Assembly: GCA_029204045.2 (NCBI GenBank)
Contig: CM055066.1
Coordinates: 50,238,587-50,302,586 of the forward strand
DNA: 64,000 nucleotides
Direction of reading: 5' to 3'
From: Tillandsia leiboldiana
Taxonomy: Eukaryota > Streptophyta > Magnoliopsida > Poales > Bromeliaceae
Each line of letters starts with the position of its first letter. The stretch's first letter is position 1. A program made the translations under genes and the position numbers. Under the pieces are notes generated by a model that did not search any database, was not told where the DNA came from, and worked only from the letters and a program-made list of their open reading frames with translations. Shown one piece after another: positions 1-13,300 of the stretch.

Positions 1-553
1 AAATTATAATCATAATTAAATTATATTATTTAAAAATAATATTTAATTTAATATTTTATTTTTTCAAATTAAAATTAAAATTTAAAATATAAAATTTCAA
101 CATTTTAATTTTAAGATTTAAAATTTTATAATATTTATTTTAAATAATAAATTTTATAATATTTATTTTAAATAATAAATTTAAAATTTTATAATATTAA
201 TTTGTGATGATGAGAGTGTATTGGGAAGAGAGAAAGGAGGTGGGATGAAGGAAAAGAGAGAGAGGAGAGAGGGATTTGTGATGATGAGAGTGTATTGGGA
301 AGAGAGAAAATAGGGAAGAGGAGAGAGAGTGAGGAGAGAGTTTTTATTAAAATAATATGTTGGGATGAGATAAAGTAGATAAGAAGGGTAATATGGTAAA
401 AATTTTTATAGTAAAATAATAGGATGGGATTTGTTATACCAGTTATTCTCCTTGTTCTGGGTTAAGCAATACCAGACGGTTCCAGATGCGTTTAGAAGAA
501 TAAGGGGGATATCCCCGCTATTCCCGGTTCCATTCCAAAAACAAACGGGGCCC
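1..553. mobile_element. Right part of a PIF/Harbinger-like TIR element (truncated by window edge)
   Basis: The stretch is AT-rich with purine-rich blocks and ends in a CCAAAAACAAACGGGGCCC-type terminus near 535-553, which on the other strand reads GGGCCCCGTTTG, a form common at PIF/Harbinger ends. A GGGGATATCCCC palindrome just inside it (about 509-518) also occurs inside the right end of the element at 35184-36701, so the two may be one family. A 38-bp direct repeat sits at about 201 and 269. The left end lies outside the window, so no TSD can be checked. Confidence 0.4.
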
Positions 554-571
554 TAGACTATATTTTTCTTT

Positions 572-971
572 GGCTAAATTATAAAAAACTTCATTATAAT
601 ATTCCGCTTTTTTATTTTGCCCCCTATTTTTTAAAAGCTTACATTTTGCTGCCGAATTGTCTTTAGGAGGCAACGACGTTGACGGATGAGGTAAATTGAC
701 GAAAATGTCCTTATCTTATATTGGAGGGAAAAGATAATGGAGTAAAGAGGAAGGGTTTAGATTTATTTTCCACCATTTTTAAAGGGTATTTTGGGTATAT
801 TCAATAATATTTTTTAAAAAATTGACGGTTCACTCACGGAATCGTGACGGCGGGAATAAGGGAATAAATACATATTTCGGTAATTATGAGGGGGCAAAAT
901 GTAGACTTTTAAAAGACAGAAGATAAAATAAAAAAGCGAAATATTACATGAAGATTTTCTGTAATTTAACC
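572..971. mobile_element. MULE-like MITE, family A copy 1
   Basis: Inverted ends GGCTAAATTATA... and ...GTAATTTAACC enclose about 400 bp. Flanks are TTTTTCTTT and TTTTTCTGT, an 8-of-9 match to a 9-bp target duplication. The inner arms (GTCTTTTAAA, GGGGCAAAAT, ACGGAATCGTGACGGCG) recur in the copies at 47218, 49483, 51268 and 52563. Long TIRs with a 9-bp TSD point to the Mutator-like superfamily. No coding capacity is visible. Confidence 0.7.
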
Positions 972-980
972 TTTTTCTGT

Positions 981-1983
<1,003 letters not shown>

Positions 1984-2164
1984 TAGTATTTTTTAAAAAA
2001 TAAAAATAAAAAATTAAATTTTATAGAAATATATCCCCTTTAAATTTAAAAGTCAAATTTCCAATATACGGTAGTTAGGGGGCTTCCGTACGTTTTTCCC
2101 TTGAAATGATGGAACAACCTCTTCGTCGCGAATTCGCACTCTCACCGAATCGCGATTTCTCTGG

Positions 2165-2169
<5 letters not shown>

Positions 2170-2213
<44 letters not shown>
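2170..2213. repeat. (CT)n microsatellite in 5' leader
   Basis: About 20 CT repeats lie 90-130 bp upstream of the chosen ATG of the auxilin-like gene. Pyrimidine tracts of this kind are frequent in plant 5' leaders. The upstream in-frame ATG at 2106 would translate this tract as a Ser-Leu run, one reason for preferring 2301. Confidence 0.7.
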
Positions 2214-2218
<5 letters not shown>

Positions 2219-2300
2219 GTCTCTCCTTCCTCCTCCTCCTCAACGCCCTACCCGATCGATCTCCGGCGATCGCCGCCGCCGTTGCCGTCGCCGGAGGGCC

Positions 2301-5300
2301 ATGGACGAGTTCCCCGGGCTCCTGGCCCACGACTTCGGCTTCCGCCCGCAGGACAAAACCGTGCCCATGGCCGCGTCGAAGCCATCCTCCTCCTCCTCCT
2401 CCTCCTCGTTGCGGAGCAATCCGAGATCCGGGTGGAGCCAACCCGATCCCTTCATCGGAGACCCCGCGATCGGCCCCATCTTCGACGGGTTCGGGGACTC
2501 GGGATCGAAATCGGCTTCGTCGTTGCCCGTGTTCGACAAGCCCGTGTACGACGACGACATCTTCGACGGGGTCCCCGGGGTGAAGAGCTCGTCGGTCACG
2601 TACGACGACGTCTTCGCGTCGATGATGCGGTCGGGGCCGAGCCACGCCGCGTCGGCTCCTCCGTACGATGATTTTCTCGAGAATCTCGGGAAGGGAGCGC
2701 CGAAGACGAAGGACGGTGGCGATAGAAGGTCGGAGGAGAGGAAGGCGTCGGAATTCTCTGAATTCAGTGATCTGATTCCTGGATTTGGTGGGAGTAGCCC
2801 TCCTCTGCGGAAAAGGTTCGAATTTTTTAGCTCAAATTAGGGTTTCTGTAATGTTAAATTCTTTATTGATTTTTGCTTATTGAGCTGTGGAACCATGTTA
2901 AATTTATAATTCTAGTTAACAATGTTTTGAATTTTGATGGTTCAGTTGATTGAGATTCACTGAAACATATAGCTTGGATTTCGGAATTATGCCTGATGTT
3001 AATATTTCTGAAGCATGAATTGACTGGTATGAACACTGTCTTGTAAATTTGTTGCTGTTTCCATTTTAGATATATTGTGCTGCATTTTGGAGTTTGCATT
3101 TGGCTTTATAGGAGCGGTGGCATCGACTAACAATGTCATGTTGTTTGGCGGAATGTAGTCACTAGATTGAAATGTGGATGATACGGATTGAATTAGGTCA
3201 CATTAACTGAATAAATGTATGTTTCAGTAAAAACTGAAGTCAATCTCCACCCAACTTCTTGATTCATAAGTCGAGAACTGTAGTTGGCAGATAATCGCTT
3301 TGTATGTAGGCTAAGTTGATATAGGACGATTTTCTCTAAGTAAAAAAAATTCAAATTAAGTAGGAATTTGAGAATTAAGATGGAAAGATTTGTTAATTGT
3401 TAGACCACAATGAACCAAGGCTACCTTGATGCTGCATGGCTACTCATCAGTTTGGTTGGTGAATCAAGATTCATTTAAGATAGAGGTTCTAAAGACTTCC
3501 AGAACTTCTATTCAACAATTATTGACACTTTTCTGTAGTTGATACCCCTTCAGCGGTAAATTTTCTTAGATAATGAGGTTGGAATTTATGTTTAATTTGC
3601 GATCTTTAGAAGTTTGTGTATGTGCTAAACAGAATGTTTGAGGAAGGATTGTGTTAAGGAAGATTTGTAGGCGATAAGGAGCTGAATTCAGGTATATTTA
3701 CATGAAATAGGAAACTGTTATCCTGCAATCATTCATGTTGTGTGGAGGCACATAATCTTTACGTCTTGTTAATTGCTTCAACAAGAATACTGTTGAGGTC
3801 GATTAGGTCTAAATAAGTTTAATTTGAGCCTAAATTTTGTTCCTAATGGTTAATTTTGGCAAATTAAATTTGTATTTCTCCTATTTGAATCAATTAGTTG
3901 GTCCCTGGGCTCTTTTCTTTGTTATGGAATTTCCTTATAAGCTTTCATTCGTATTTTATGGTGTATTTTATGGCTCCTATCTAGAGAGGTGTTGATGGGA
4001 CTATTTCAGGAAGATTGTTTGGTCACACTTTTTTTTTCCTAATAAGAAAACTTATAGGTTAAAACAAAATTAGGAATGCTGTATCATATACGGTGTCAAA
4101 TAAGTCCTGCTCTTGTACATACATTTTTTGCCTACAGGCACTTACTAAAAAACAAAAGGTACTTATATTCTGGAGACTAAATGATTTAGAACTTTCTTTT
4201 GGTTCAGTCTGTTGACTTCTTCATGCATTTAGCAAAGGAGATACGATGATAACATCCATTAAGATGGGAAATTGAGTCTTTTCTAGCCATAAGGGTTCTT
4301 CCACTAATCCTCTTCTCTATTGCTGCTTCCACTCCTTCTCCCTTTTTTCATTTAAATTTCTCTCTTCTTCTCTTTCTGAATGTTTTAGTGTCCACTCAAT
4401 CTCAATCTTACTTCATAATGCATTAGTTTACTATGACCTTCTTAAGATTTCTTTGCTTCTCTACGTGTTGCTTCCCCAATTGTGACACTGTCACTCCCGA
4501 GATGTCTAATATTTCCTTGCTCTATTAGCCCTTCAATTTCTTCTTTTGCATTGGCAAAATTTTGATGGTTTTGTTGTTTTCAGCTCTTTGTACTTGCCTG
4601 CTTTTTAATTGCTACCGTATTTGTTGGTATTATTTTTGTGAAGTTGAAAGTTCTTTTTCAGGGGAGCTCCTGAGACTAATGAACAGAAACCTGCTGTTCC
4701 ATCAGCTAAGCCAAGCGGCAGCATGGCAGATGATCCCTTCGTTGTTTTGGAAACAGCTTCTACGTCAGCATATTCATCCTCCAGGTTGTTTGCTGATCCA
4801 GTGCAGCGTAACGTTGACACCTCTTCTACTACCGGTGGTGGGATTTTTGATACTTCAAATGATTTTGATGGTCTCTCAAAATCAGTGCCCTTCTTCTCTT
4901 ATGAGGTGAATAACAAGCTGAAGGAGAGAAGCCCCCCAAACAACTTACGAGACTCAAGCCCTGTACATAATTTTACTCACAAAGAATCGTTTCAAGGATC
5001 TTCAATGGAGTCTTTTGAAAATATCATCCCCGTTGTGCAGTCTGCAAAGTTTTCAGATTCCAACGAATATGTTACCACCAGTGGTGTTCAAAATTTGGAC
5101 CAATCGCCAAAGTCTAACGAACATTCTGAAACAGAAGACGACGTATGGCTTACAGTTGCTGACATTCCTCTCTTCACACAGCCCACAAGTGCGCCACCAC
5201 CTTTGCGGCCCCCACCACCACTTAGGCCATTTGATACAAATGCAAGAAGGAAAGATAATAAATATTTCTCACAAACTAGTCTAAACGATAGTTACCGAAG

Positions 5301-8300
5301 AGATTCAGAGAGGAAATCAGGAGTGTCTCCACTAGATGAACTAGACGATTTTGTCATGGTTAAGCCTCAGAAGTTTGCTTATGAGGAAGAAGTTGAGAAA
5401 AATTCATCTACGGCAGCATCTGCAGCTGCTAAAAGTACAGAATTCACACATAAAGAAAGAGATGAACAGGATCTGGAAGAAAGAGAGAAGCAAGAAAGGT
5501 TGCAACGAGAAAAAGAAGAGAGGGAAACGGAAGAGCAAAAGAGGCTTGAAAAGGAGAGAGAGAAAAGGGAAAGAGAGAGGGCCAGACAAGCTGTGGAGAG
5601 GGCTACAAGGGAGGCACGGGAAAGAGCAGCTGCTGATGCTCGCCTAAGAGCAGAGCGAGCTGCGGTACAGAGGGCAGCTGCAGAAGCACGTGAAAGAGCA
5701 GCAGCAGAGGCTGGAAAGGCTGCCGCAGAAGCCAGAGAAAGAGCTGCTGCAGAAGCTAGGGAAAGAGCTGCGAAGGCTGCAGCAGAAGCTAGGGAAATAG
5801 CTGCGGAAGAAGCTAGGGAAAGAGCTGCTGCTGAAAGGGCTAGGGAGAGAGCTGCTGCTGAAAGGGCTGCTGTTGAGAGAGCTGCTGCTGAAGCGAGAGA
5901 AAGGGCTGCCGCAGGAGCTATGGAAAGAGCAGCAGAAGCTAGGGAGAAAGCTGCTACTGAAAGGGCTGCTGTGGAGAGAGCTGCTGCAGAAGCACGGCAG
6001 AGAGCCGAGAGAGCAGCTGTAGAAAGAGCTGCTGCTGAAGCACGGCAGAGAGCCGAGAGAGCAGCTGTAGAAAGAGCTGCTGCTGAAGCTAGACAGAGGG
6101 CTGCTGCTGCAGCAAGGGAAAAGATGCAAAAAGCTGAGAATGACCTTGAATCATTCTTTGGTACTGGTTTTCGAGCAAGCAGTGCATCGGTGAGGACATA
6201 CTGAAATATTGACTGCAATATGAAGTTCAATGTCAGTGTGTTATTATTTAATGACTTACTATTTCAGGACACTGTGCTTAATTCTCAAGCTCAAACTAGA
6301 GGAAGTTCTGATGTGTCGCGAAGCACGTCTTCTGGTTCAGTTTCCAACAATAGTAAGACATCATCTACAATAAATATTGTTGATGACCTCAGTTCCATTC
6401 TTGGAGGTAATTTACTGTGTGATTTCTCCACCTACCCTTGATGGCTGGGATTTGCTGTTTAGCTGATAGTCTCGTTCTCTTTAGCCTCTCCATCCACTGG
6501 AGAATTTCAAGATATTGAAGGAGAGAGTGAAGAAAGAAGGAGAGCTAGATTTGAACGTCATCAAAGAACCCTTGAACGAACGGTATTTTTTTTGATTTAT
6601 TAATTTTCTTTCATGTTACCTAAGAGCGGTCAAATGCCTCTGTTTCTAATTTATTCTCAAAGTAGAAGTGTTAGTCCATCTGTAGCTGCTTTTAATTATG
6701 CTGCTGTACTTCTTGCTTATTGTTAGGCAAAAGCTCTGGCTGAGAAAAATGAGAGAGATATGCAAACTCAAAGGGACCAGGCCGAAAGACATGTAAGCCT
6801 TCTGTTCTGATGTAATGTGTAGTTAGTTTGTTTTGGAGCTTTGAAGAAAATTACATAATTGAAACAACATCTTTACTTACAATATATTACTTAATTTCTT
6901 GATGACTATTTTATCTTTTCTATTGATTCATGTGTTCTCTAATAGTGCTCTATGCTGATTTCAGAGGATAGCTGAAACTCTAGACTTTGAGATAAAGCGT
7001 TGGGCTGCTGGGAAAGAAGGCAACTTACGTGCCCTGCTATCAACATTGCAATATGTGAGTCAGTAATTCTTTATAATTTGAGTTGTCCCTTCTTTCTTCC
7101 TTTCCTTTACATTTTTTTTTCCTTTCATGTACATATATTTTTTTTATGCTATTACAATCTTCATCTCTCTAATGTTATAAAATTGTATTGTGATTTCTTT
7201 TTGTGCTCTAGCGATCTTTCTTTGTTGTTTGGTTTCTCACAAACTAGACATCTCCTAGGAGCAGCTCATGTCACTTGCTGGGGATCATATTAGGAGACAT
7301 TTATTTTCATACGCACTTTAAGAACCATTTCAAACTAATACTATGTTATTGTAAGTATGTATACATCTTATGACTTGTTTGGTCCAACTGGAGCTTCTGT
7401 GTTAAGTGCTTTGGCTAATGTCCTAATATCTTTTCAGTAAGTTCCTACTAATATATATCTGCTGAAGCTTCTGATTGGAGCTGCTACTTGGAGGATCTAA
7501 AACCTCATTTCAGTTTTGCTAGCTCTTGATATTGTACTTTTTTGCAGAACAAATGGTTTATTCTAAAATTAGAAAAGTTGACATCGAAGCGGGGTCAAAC
7601 ACGGCCAAAGTTATCACCTGTATGTCGATGTACCATATTTCAGTGGCCTCTGCAGATAATTACACATATAACTATATCCCAAATGTTACCTGATATTTCT
7701 GGAATGTTGCTGGACACGTCTTTATTATGATGTTTTTATTGTCAACTTCTATTTTAACTTTCTATCGTTTCTTGCAGAGCTCAGAAGCTCCTCTATAAAC
7801 TTTTTCTTAATTTATACTATGCTAGTATTATTTTAATTCCATTCGAGAATTTTTTTTTTCCTTTTCTCTTTTATCATTTCATCTTTTTTTTTAAGAAAAA
7901 TGTAATTTGCAAGCAGGTGCTTTGGCCTGAATGTGGCTGGCAACCCGTATCGTTGACCAATCTGATTACTGCTGCTGCGGTGAAAAAGGTATACAGGAAA
8001 GCTACGCTGTGCATTCATCCTGATAAGGTGCAACAAAAAGGTGCAACTCTTCAGCAGAAATATGTCGCAGAGAAGGTGTTTGATCTTCTCAAGGTGAGCG
8101 TCCAGCGCAAAAATTCTCTCTTCAGTTGCTTCCATAATCTTTTTCCGCAAATTGAATAGGGATGTTGGCCTATCTCACTAGAACGAGCTGTGTTCGCAAC
8201 CTAACTTTAGACATAATCATCAAGAGTCTTATACCGTTTTATTCCGTTCTCCTCTAATTGCACATCTTGGTTTAGTTCATTGTAACGTGCGTGCTTTGTT

Positions 8301-8447
8301 TGGGGCAAAATTATGCCGTCGGGCACTGATCTTATAAAAAAAAAACTTCGCGAAAATTAGCTTTAAATCCTTGCATATAAGGAGATAAAACTCTTTTGTG
8401 TCAAACAGGAAGCATGGAACAAGTTCAACTCCGAAGAGCTCTTCTAA
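2301..8447 (+). CDS. Auxilin-like J-domain protein (clathrin-uncoating co-chaperone)
   Basis: Plant auxilin-related proteins recruit Hsc70 through a C-terminal J domain to strip clathrin from vesicles in the cytosol. Exons that join in phase with GT-AG borders: 2301-2815, 4662-6189, 6268-6406, 6485-6582, 6727-6792, 6965-7054, 7917-8093, 8409-8447, giving 883 aa. The N-terminus starts MDEFPGLLAHDFGFRPQ. Residues ~435-660 are an Arg/Glu/Ala-rich probable coiled coil. The J domain fills the last ~100 residues, with the HPD motif at 846-848 inside LCIHPDKVQQKGA, and the protein ends EAWNKFNSEELF, as plant auxilins do. An upstream in-frame ATG at 2106 is rejected because its leader is low-complexity. 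Exon 2 carries a perfect 48-bp tandem duplication. Start is chosen by family resemblance from memory; exon joins are inferred, not tested by transcripts. Confidence 0.93.
5989..6084 (+). repeat. 48-bp perfect tandem duplication in auxilin-like exon 2
   Basis: Two identical 48-bp units (5989-6036 and 6037-6084) encode a 16-residue block around EARQRAERAAVERAAA; a third partial, diverged unit follows. The reading frame is kept, so the duplication lengthens the charged helix by 16 residues. The wider region 5560-6110 is built from many imperfect RERAAAEA-type repeats. Confidence 0.85.
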
Positions 8448-9781
8448 AATGGCCTATGGGCACAACATTTGTGTGATCTGCGCGAGATACTGCAAGGGCA
8501 AGCAACAACACAGTACTGTGACCACAGTAAAGCCTTGTTGTTGTGATTAATTATTTTCTAAGTATATTCTAATCCTTTTCGTGCTTTCTATACGTGCGAT
8601 CGATCATTTTGATGGCGCCTTTCCCGTCCACATTGCTGCTCCAGATATAGGAACTGTTCCGAAGTGGTGTATATCAAATTTTGTCGCCCGACGAGATCAG
8701 TGTTGAGCGAGGCCGTTGCGATTTTACAGGTTCTCTGTTACCTTTGTAGCTTTCGAAAAAAAACCCCACCTTATGCATACACACATCTTCTCCATCAAAA
8801 TTCGTGGATATTTGTTTGATACAATATTATATTTGTTGAGTGTTGGTAATTTACAAATAATATTAGTAAAGGGGGGATTTTGGGTTTGAGTTTTGTTGGC
8901 ATTGTTCTTCATTACTGTGACTTCCATGTGGGCAAATTGTCACCTAAAATAACAATGACTTGGTTAGTTTAGTGAGGATGCAAACTAAGGTTTTGTTTAG
9001 ATGCATTAATATTTGATCCAGTATCTATGGATATTGTATTTGGCTTTTGAAGTCATATTTTAGAGTGGGATATACCTATGAGCAATGCCACTCGTGCATT
9101 AGATTTCGGATGTACGATGTATACTCCATTCATCCAGGAGTAAAAAATTTTTTACTAAAATTTTTTACTGGTCACTTTGAAGTGACTAGTAAAATTTATA
9201 GATGGGGTGCAAGATATATGTTCGATTTCGGATGTATAAGAAGTATTTTTCAAAAAATATATTGGAATGTACTTAGCACAATATATTCTATTGTTGCTAA
9301 AATATTTAACTTATTATAATGACAAAATTAAAATAAATTAGAAGTTGAATGGACATGGATCATTTCAAAATGAATCATGATGGGGGTTTTTATGCATCTT
9401 TGCATGTGACAAGCAAAAAAATTTGGGCAATGCCACGTGTGCATTTCAAAAAGGATGTATATTTTAAAAGAGGTGTACATTCTACGCTCTATAATGAGTA
9501 ATATTATCTGTATATTTATTTATGGGTATGCATCTTACACTATCCAAAAGTGGAGGTTTTTTTATCATCACTTTAAAATGATGAATAAAATTTATTTCAT
9601 TCTTAAATAGATAAGGTATAAAATATACATATGTTTTGGAGTGGAGACGAAGCATTACCCTTCCTAAATAGTATTGCTCAAGATAAATATGTACAGACAC
9701 TCCCACATTATAAGCAATTCAGAATTTGCTCCTTAATTTTTTTTTTTTCTTTGGGGATTGGGATAGTTATTTTAGTCAAAA

Positions 9782-9815
<34 letters not shown>

Positions 9816-10257
9816 TTCGCGGTCTGTTTCCACCAAATTTAATAATTATAAATATTTTTTAATAAATATAATTAGATCAACCAATTATTGATAGTTAATA
9901 GATTTTCTAAATTTGATAAAATTTTTAATGTGAATATATCAAACACTTCAATAACAAACCCATAGTCGATAGGACTCATTCATAACAATCAATCGTAATG
10001 ATCTTGGTTTATATAATAAAAAGGAAAATACTATTTGTACACTCTAAATAAAATATGTATTTTATATCTTATTAAAAATAGAGTTAAAAGGAATGTATAA
10101 TTTATATCTTATATTAATGTAATTAGTAAAAAAAAATTTATTTTTGGATGGATATTACGTGTATGTAGTAGCATTGATCACATTGAATATCTAAAATTTC
10201 ACAGGGATGAATCCAAAATTTTGAAACATAATAGGGATGCATATGAAATTATCCCAA
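8448..10257. other. Intergenic region between auxilin-like and CAP-D3 genes
   Basis: The first ~150 bp are probably the 3' UTR of the auxilin-like gene. Two foldback-like stretches, about 9070-9250 and 9425-9665, share the signature GATTTCGGATGTA or a similar end and a GTCACTTTGAAGTGAC-type centre with a copy near 48935-49085; both begin near GGCAATGCCAC or GAGCAATGCCAC. An (AAT)n microsatellite lies at about 9782-9814. No gene seen. Confidence 0.45.
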
Positions 10258-10263
10258 TATAAA
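10258..10263 (+). promoter_or_regulatory. Candidate TATA box of CAP-D3
   Basis: TATAAA lies 117 bp before the CAP-D3 ATG, followed by a short CT-repeat leader (10341-10368). Position fits a plant core promoter with an ~80-90 nt leader. No transcript data, so this is positional inference. Confidence 0.4.
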
Positions 10264-10336
10264 GGGAGGTGATATTATCACTGGGAGTGACCGCACCTCT
10301 CACACTCTCTTTTCTGAGCGGGAATTCCCCAATTCC

Positions 10337-10371
<35 letters not shown>

Positions 10372-10379
10372 TCCCATCC

Positions 10380-13300
10380 ATGGAGATCGACGACCCCGAC
10401 GACCCCGACGACTCCGAAACCCTAGACCGCATCGTCTCCGAGCTCCAATCCCTCCTCCTCCTCCACCCCCACCACTCCTCCTCCTCCTCCTCCTCCTCCT
10501 CCTCCCCCTCCCCCTCCCCTTCTCCCCCCTTCTCCGCCTCCGCCATCTCCGATCTACAATCCATCCTCGACTCCTCCTCCTCCGGCGCCGGCGGATGCGG
10601 CGGAGGCGGAGGAGGTGGCGGCGGAGGTGGTGGCGCCGCCATGTGGGACCTCCTCGCTGCCCGTGGCCTCCCCGTCTCCGCCCTCCTCCCACCCCTCTCA
10701 GCCGCCATGGATGACACCTCCACCTCCACCTCCACCTCCACCTCCAGGTGCATCCCACTCCTCGCCTCCCGCGCCTACCTCTCCCTCCTCCTCCTCTCCC
10801 CCTCCTCCCTCTTCTCCCCCCTCCCCTTCCTCTCCCTCCTCCGCGCCCTCCGCCGCTCACTCAAACCCCTTCCCCCACCCTCCTCTTCCTCTTCCCCCAG
10901 CAAGCATCCCCGTAAGAGAAAACCATCGAAGCCCCCACCCGCCAATCCCCACCCCGAGCTCGGCGACCTCCTCCCCCTGGTTCTCGACCTCCTCGCCGCC
11001 GTGCTCCGCCGCCTCCGCCTCGCTGAATTCCCCGACGCCCGCAAGTCTTTAATCGAAACTCTAACCACCGCCCTAACATCGCAGCATTGCCTTTCGGATC
11101 CCTGCTTCGTTATACTCCAAATTCTACTCTCAAGGCCCGAGCATGGCGATCCGACTGCCACGGCAGCTGAGGTACTTCGTTCCCTTGCCCCGATCGTCCT
11201 CTCTCCTACAAAATCCCCCATTAGGGCAGCTGCCGTTAGGTTTGTTACCAAAAAGGTGGCGCCTTTGAGCCGGGAGAATGAAGGGGTGAGGAGAGCTTTA
11301 GTGTACCTCCCACGGTTTTTGGCCATGAAGGCACCGGAAAAAGCCGAGCCCCGATCTTGTGCTGTGGACTCTATTATGGAGATTCTCCGCTCTATGGTGG
11401 ATGAGGATCGGATTGGGTTTGCTGAATATGTGGTTAAGATGACGGAAGGGAAGGCTCGGCTTAGATTAGTAGCTGTTGATCTCATTCCAGCACTCTTGAC
11501 GTCCCTGCCTGACCCATTTTGGTTGAAGGTTTCTGGGGAAGCTGCGGGTGCCAATTGGGGATCGAGATGCTTGAAGGCATTAGTAGAGCGGTGCTCGGAT
11601 TCGGTCGGAGCCATCCGAGCTAGGGCTTTGATGAATCTTTCTCAAGTGGCGGGTTTGCTTCCAGAGGATGAAGAGAAGCGAGAAGCACTGCAGGAGATAA
11701 TTGGAGTAGGGAATGGTGGTTTTAGCAAGCTGTTGAGGAGGAGGTGTGTTGATGATAAATCTGCAGTTAGGAGGGCAGCGCTTTTGCTAATCTCAAAGTT
11801 GATGCCACTGATTGGAGAGCCTGTTGATGAATCGCTCCTCACGACAATGGGGTCAGCTTGCTCCGACCCACTAGTCAGTATTCGTAAAGCAGCTCTAGCA
11901 GCTATTTCAGAGGTAGAGCTCTTTTTGTTGTTGTTAGTGTTTATGTGCCTTATGACCTTGCTTTTGAATACTTTCTCCACTCTAGAATGCGGCAACAATG
12001 CATTTGGGAAACAATGTTGAAAGCTTTTGCTGTGGGCAGAGGCTAAAATGAACTTTCGGGCCCCAAAAGCAGGGGCTTTCAGTTAAAATAGCTGCTTCTG
12101 ATTAAGCAGAAAGCTGTTGAAAAAATTATATTGAAAAGTCTTTAGTGCTTATTTAAACAACTCTACTCAATCAACATTTTTGCGTAAGCTCCAGCAAAGC
12201 CAACTAGCTCAATGTTACTCTTATAGGTTGATACTTACTCATGGTAGGATTTTGCATTTGGTTTGAAGGTTTTTAGAAGTTATCCCGATAGTAGAGTGAC
12301 GAGTGAATGGCTTCACGCAGTGCCACCCTTGATAGTGGATAATGAAATAAGCATCCAGGAAGAATGTGAGAATTTATTTCTTGAATTAGTCTTGAATCGA
12401 ATCTCCCATGCTGCAAACGTGAAACTGAACAATGATACAATGGATTGGGATTCAATATTTCCTAAAAGTACATTGGAGTTGTTAAAGGGGTTTTCCGATG
12501 GGGAAGTGGCTCCATGTGTAAAGAAGATATGTACAAGCCTTGGAAAGAAGAAAAGGCTTAGCCCGTTAATTGCTAGATCACTTCAAAACATCATAACAAC
12601 TTCTGAATCTTTTTGTTTAAGAAGTTCAATGCCAATAGGGAAGTGGACGGCCCCAAGGGGAGCTTGGTGGCTTCTTTCCCAGGTCTCATTGTTCACACCC
12701 ACAGCAGTAGACTGGAAGTTCCTTTGTCACCATTGGCAGCTGCTTGATAATGTAATTCAAGAGGAGCAAGGTGAAGTACCTGAGAAACAGGAAGAAAACT
12801 CTACTTCATGGGCTATAGATCGTGTTTCTCTCTTAGAAGCAATTTCAAATGTTTCCTTGGAATTGCCTGTCGAACCTGCTGCTGAGTTGGCTCACAACTT
12901 GCTGTTGCGTATTGAGAATTTTAATATGCACTTAAGTGAGGTAATCTTCAAAATTTAAATAGCAATCTGTACTTTAATAGTATTGTATTTTTTTGTTTTT
13001 TTTCCTCATGTAGAAGAGATATATGACTATTTGGTGGAACATGCTATGCTACTCTAGCTGGCTAAAACTTAACGTTATAAGTTTTGATCCATTTTGTAAA
13101 ACTACAACCCTTTTTTGTGCTCAATCCAAATTAATCGAGAAAAACGTGTACTTCTATCTGCACCTGCGCAAAGTACTACAAGCTCAAATAATGTTGTTTT
13201 CTTGATGATGTGATATGTTTTCTTTCTGGTTTTTCAGATCAAGTTATTTTTTATCTACAGAAAATTTCTGTGCTTATTATTGGATCATGTCAATGTAGGG

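Noticed and set aside
2106..2300. In-frame upstream ATG extending the auxilin-like protein by 65 residues
   Set aside because: The extension is a translated CT microsatellite plus an Arg run, whereas MDEFPGLLA at 2301 matches the family N-terminus as remembered.
5379..6230. 283-codon minus-strand Ser/Ala/Leu frame
   Set aside because: Antisense of the RERAAAEA repeats in auxilin-like exon 2; repetitive codons keep all frames open.
10300..11614. Several Arg/Gly-rich minus-strand and Pro/Ser-rich + strand frames
   Set aside because: Shadows of the GC-rich, CTC-repeat 5' part of CAP-D3 exon 1.
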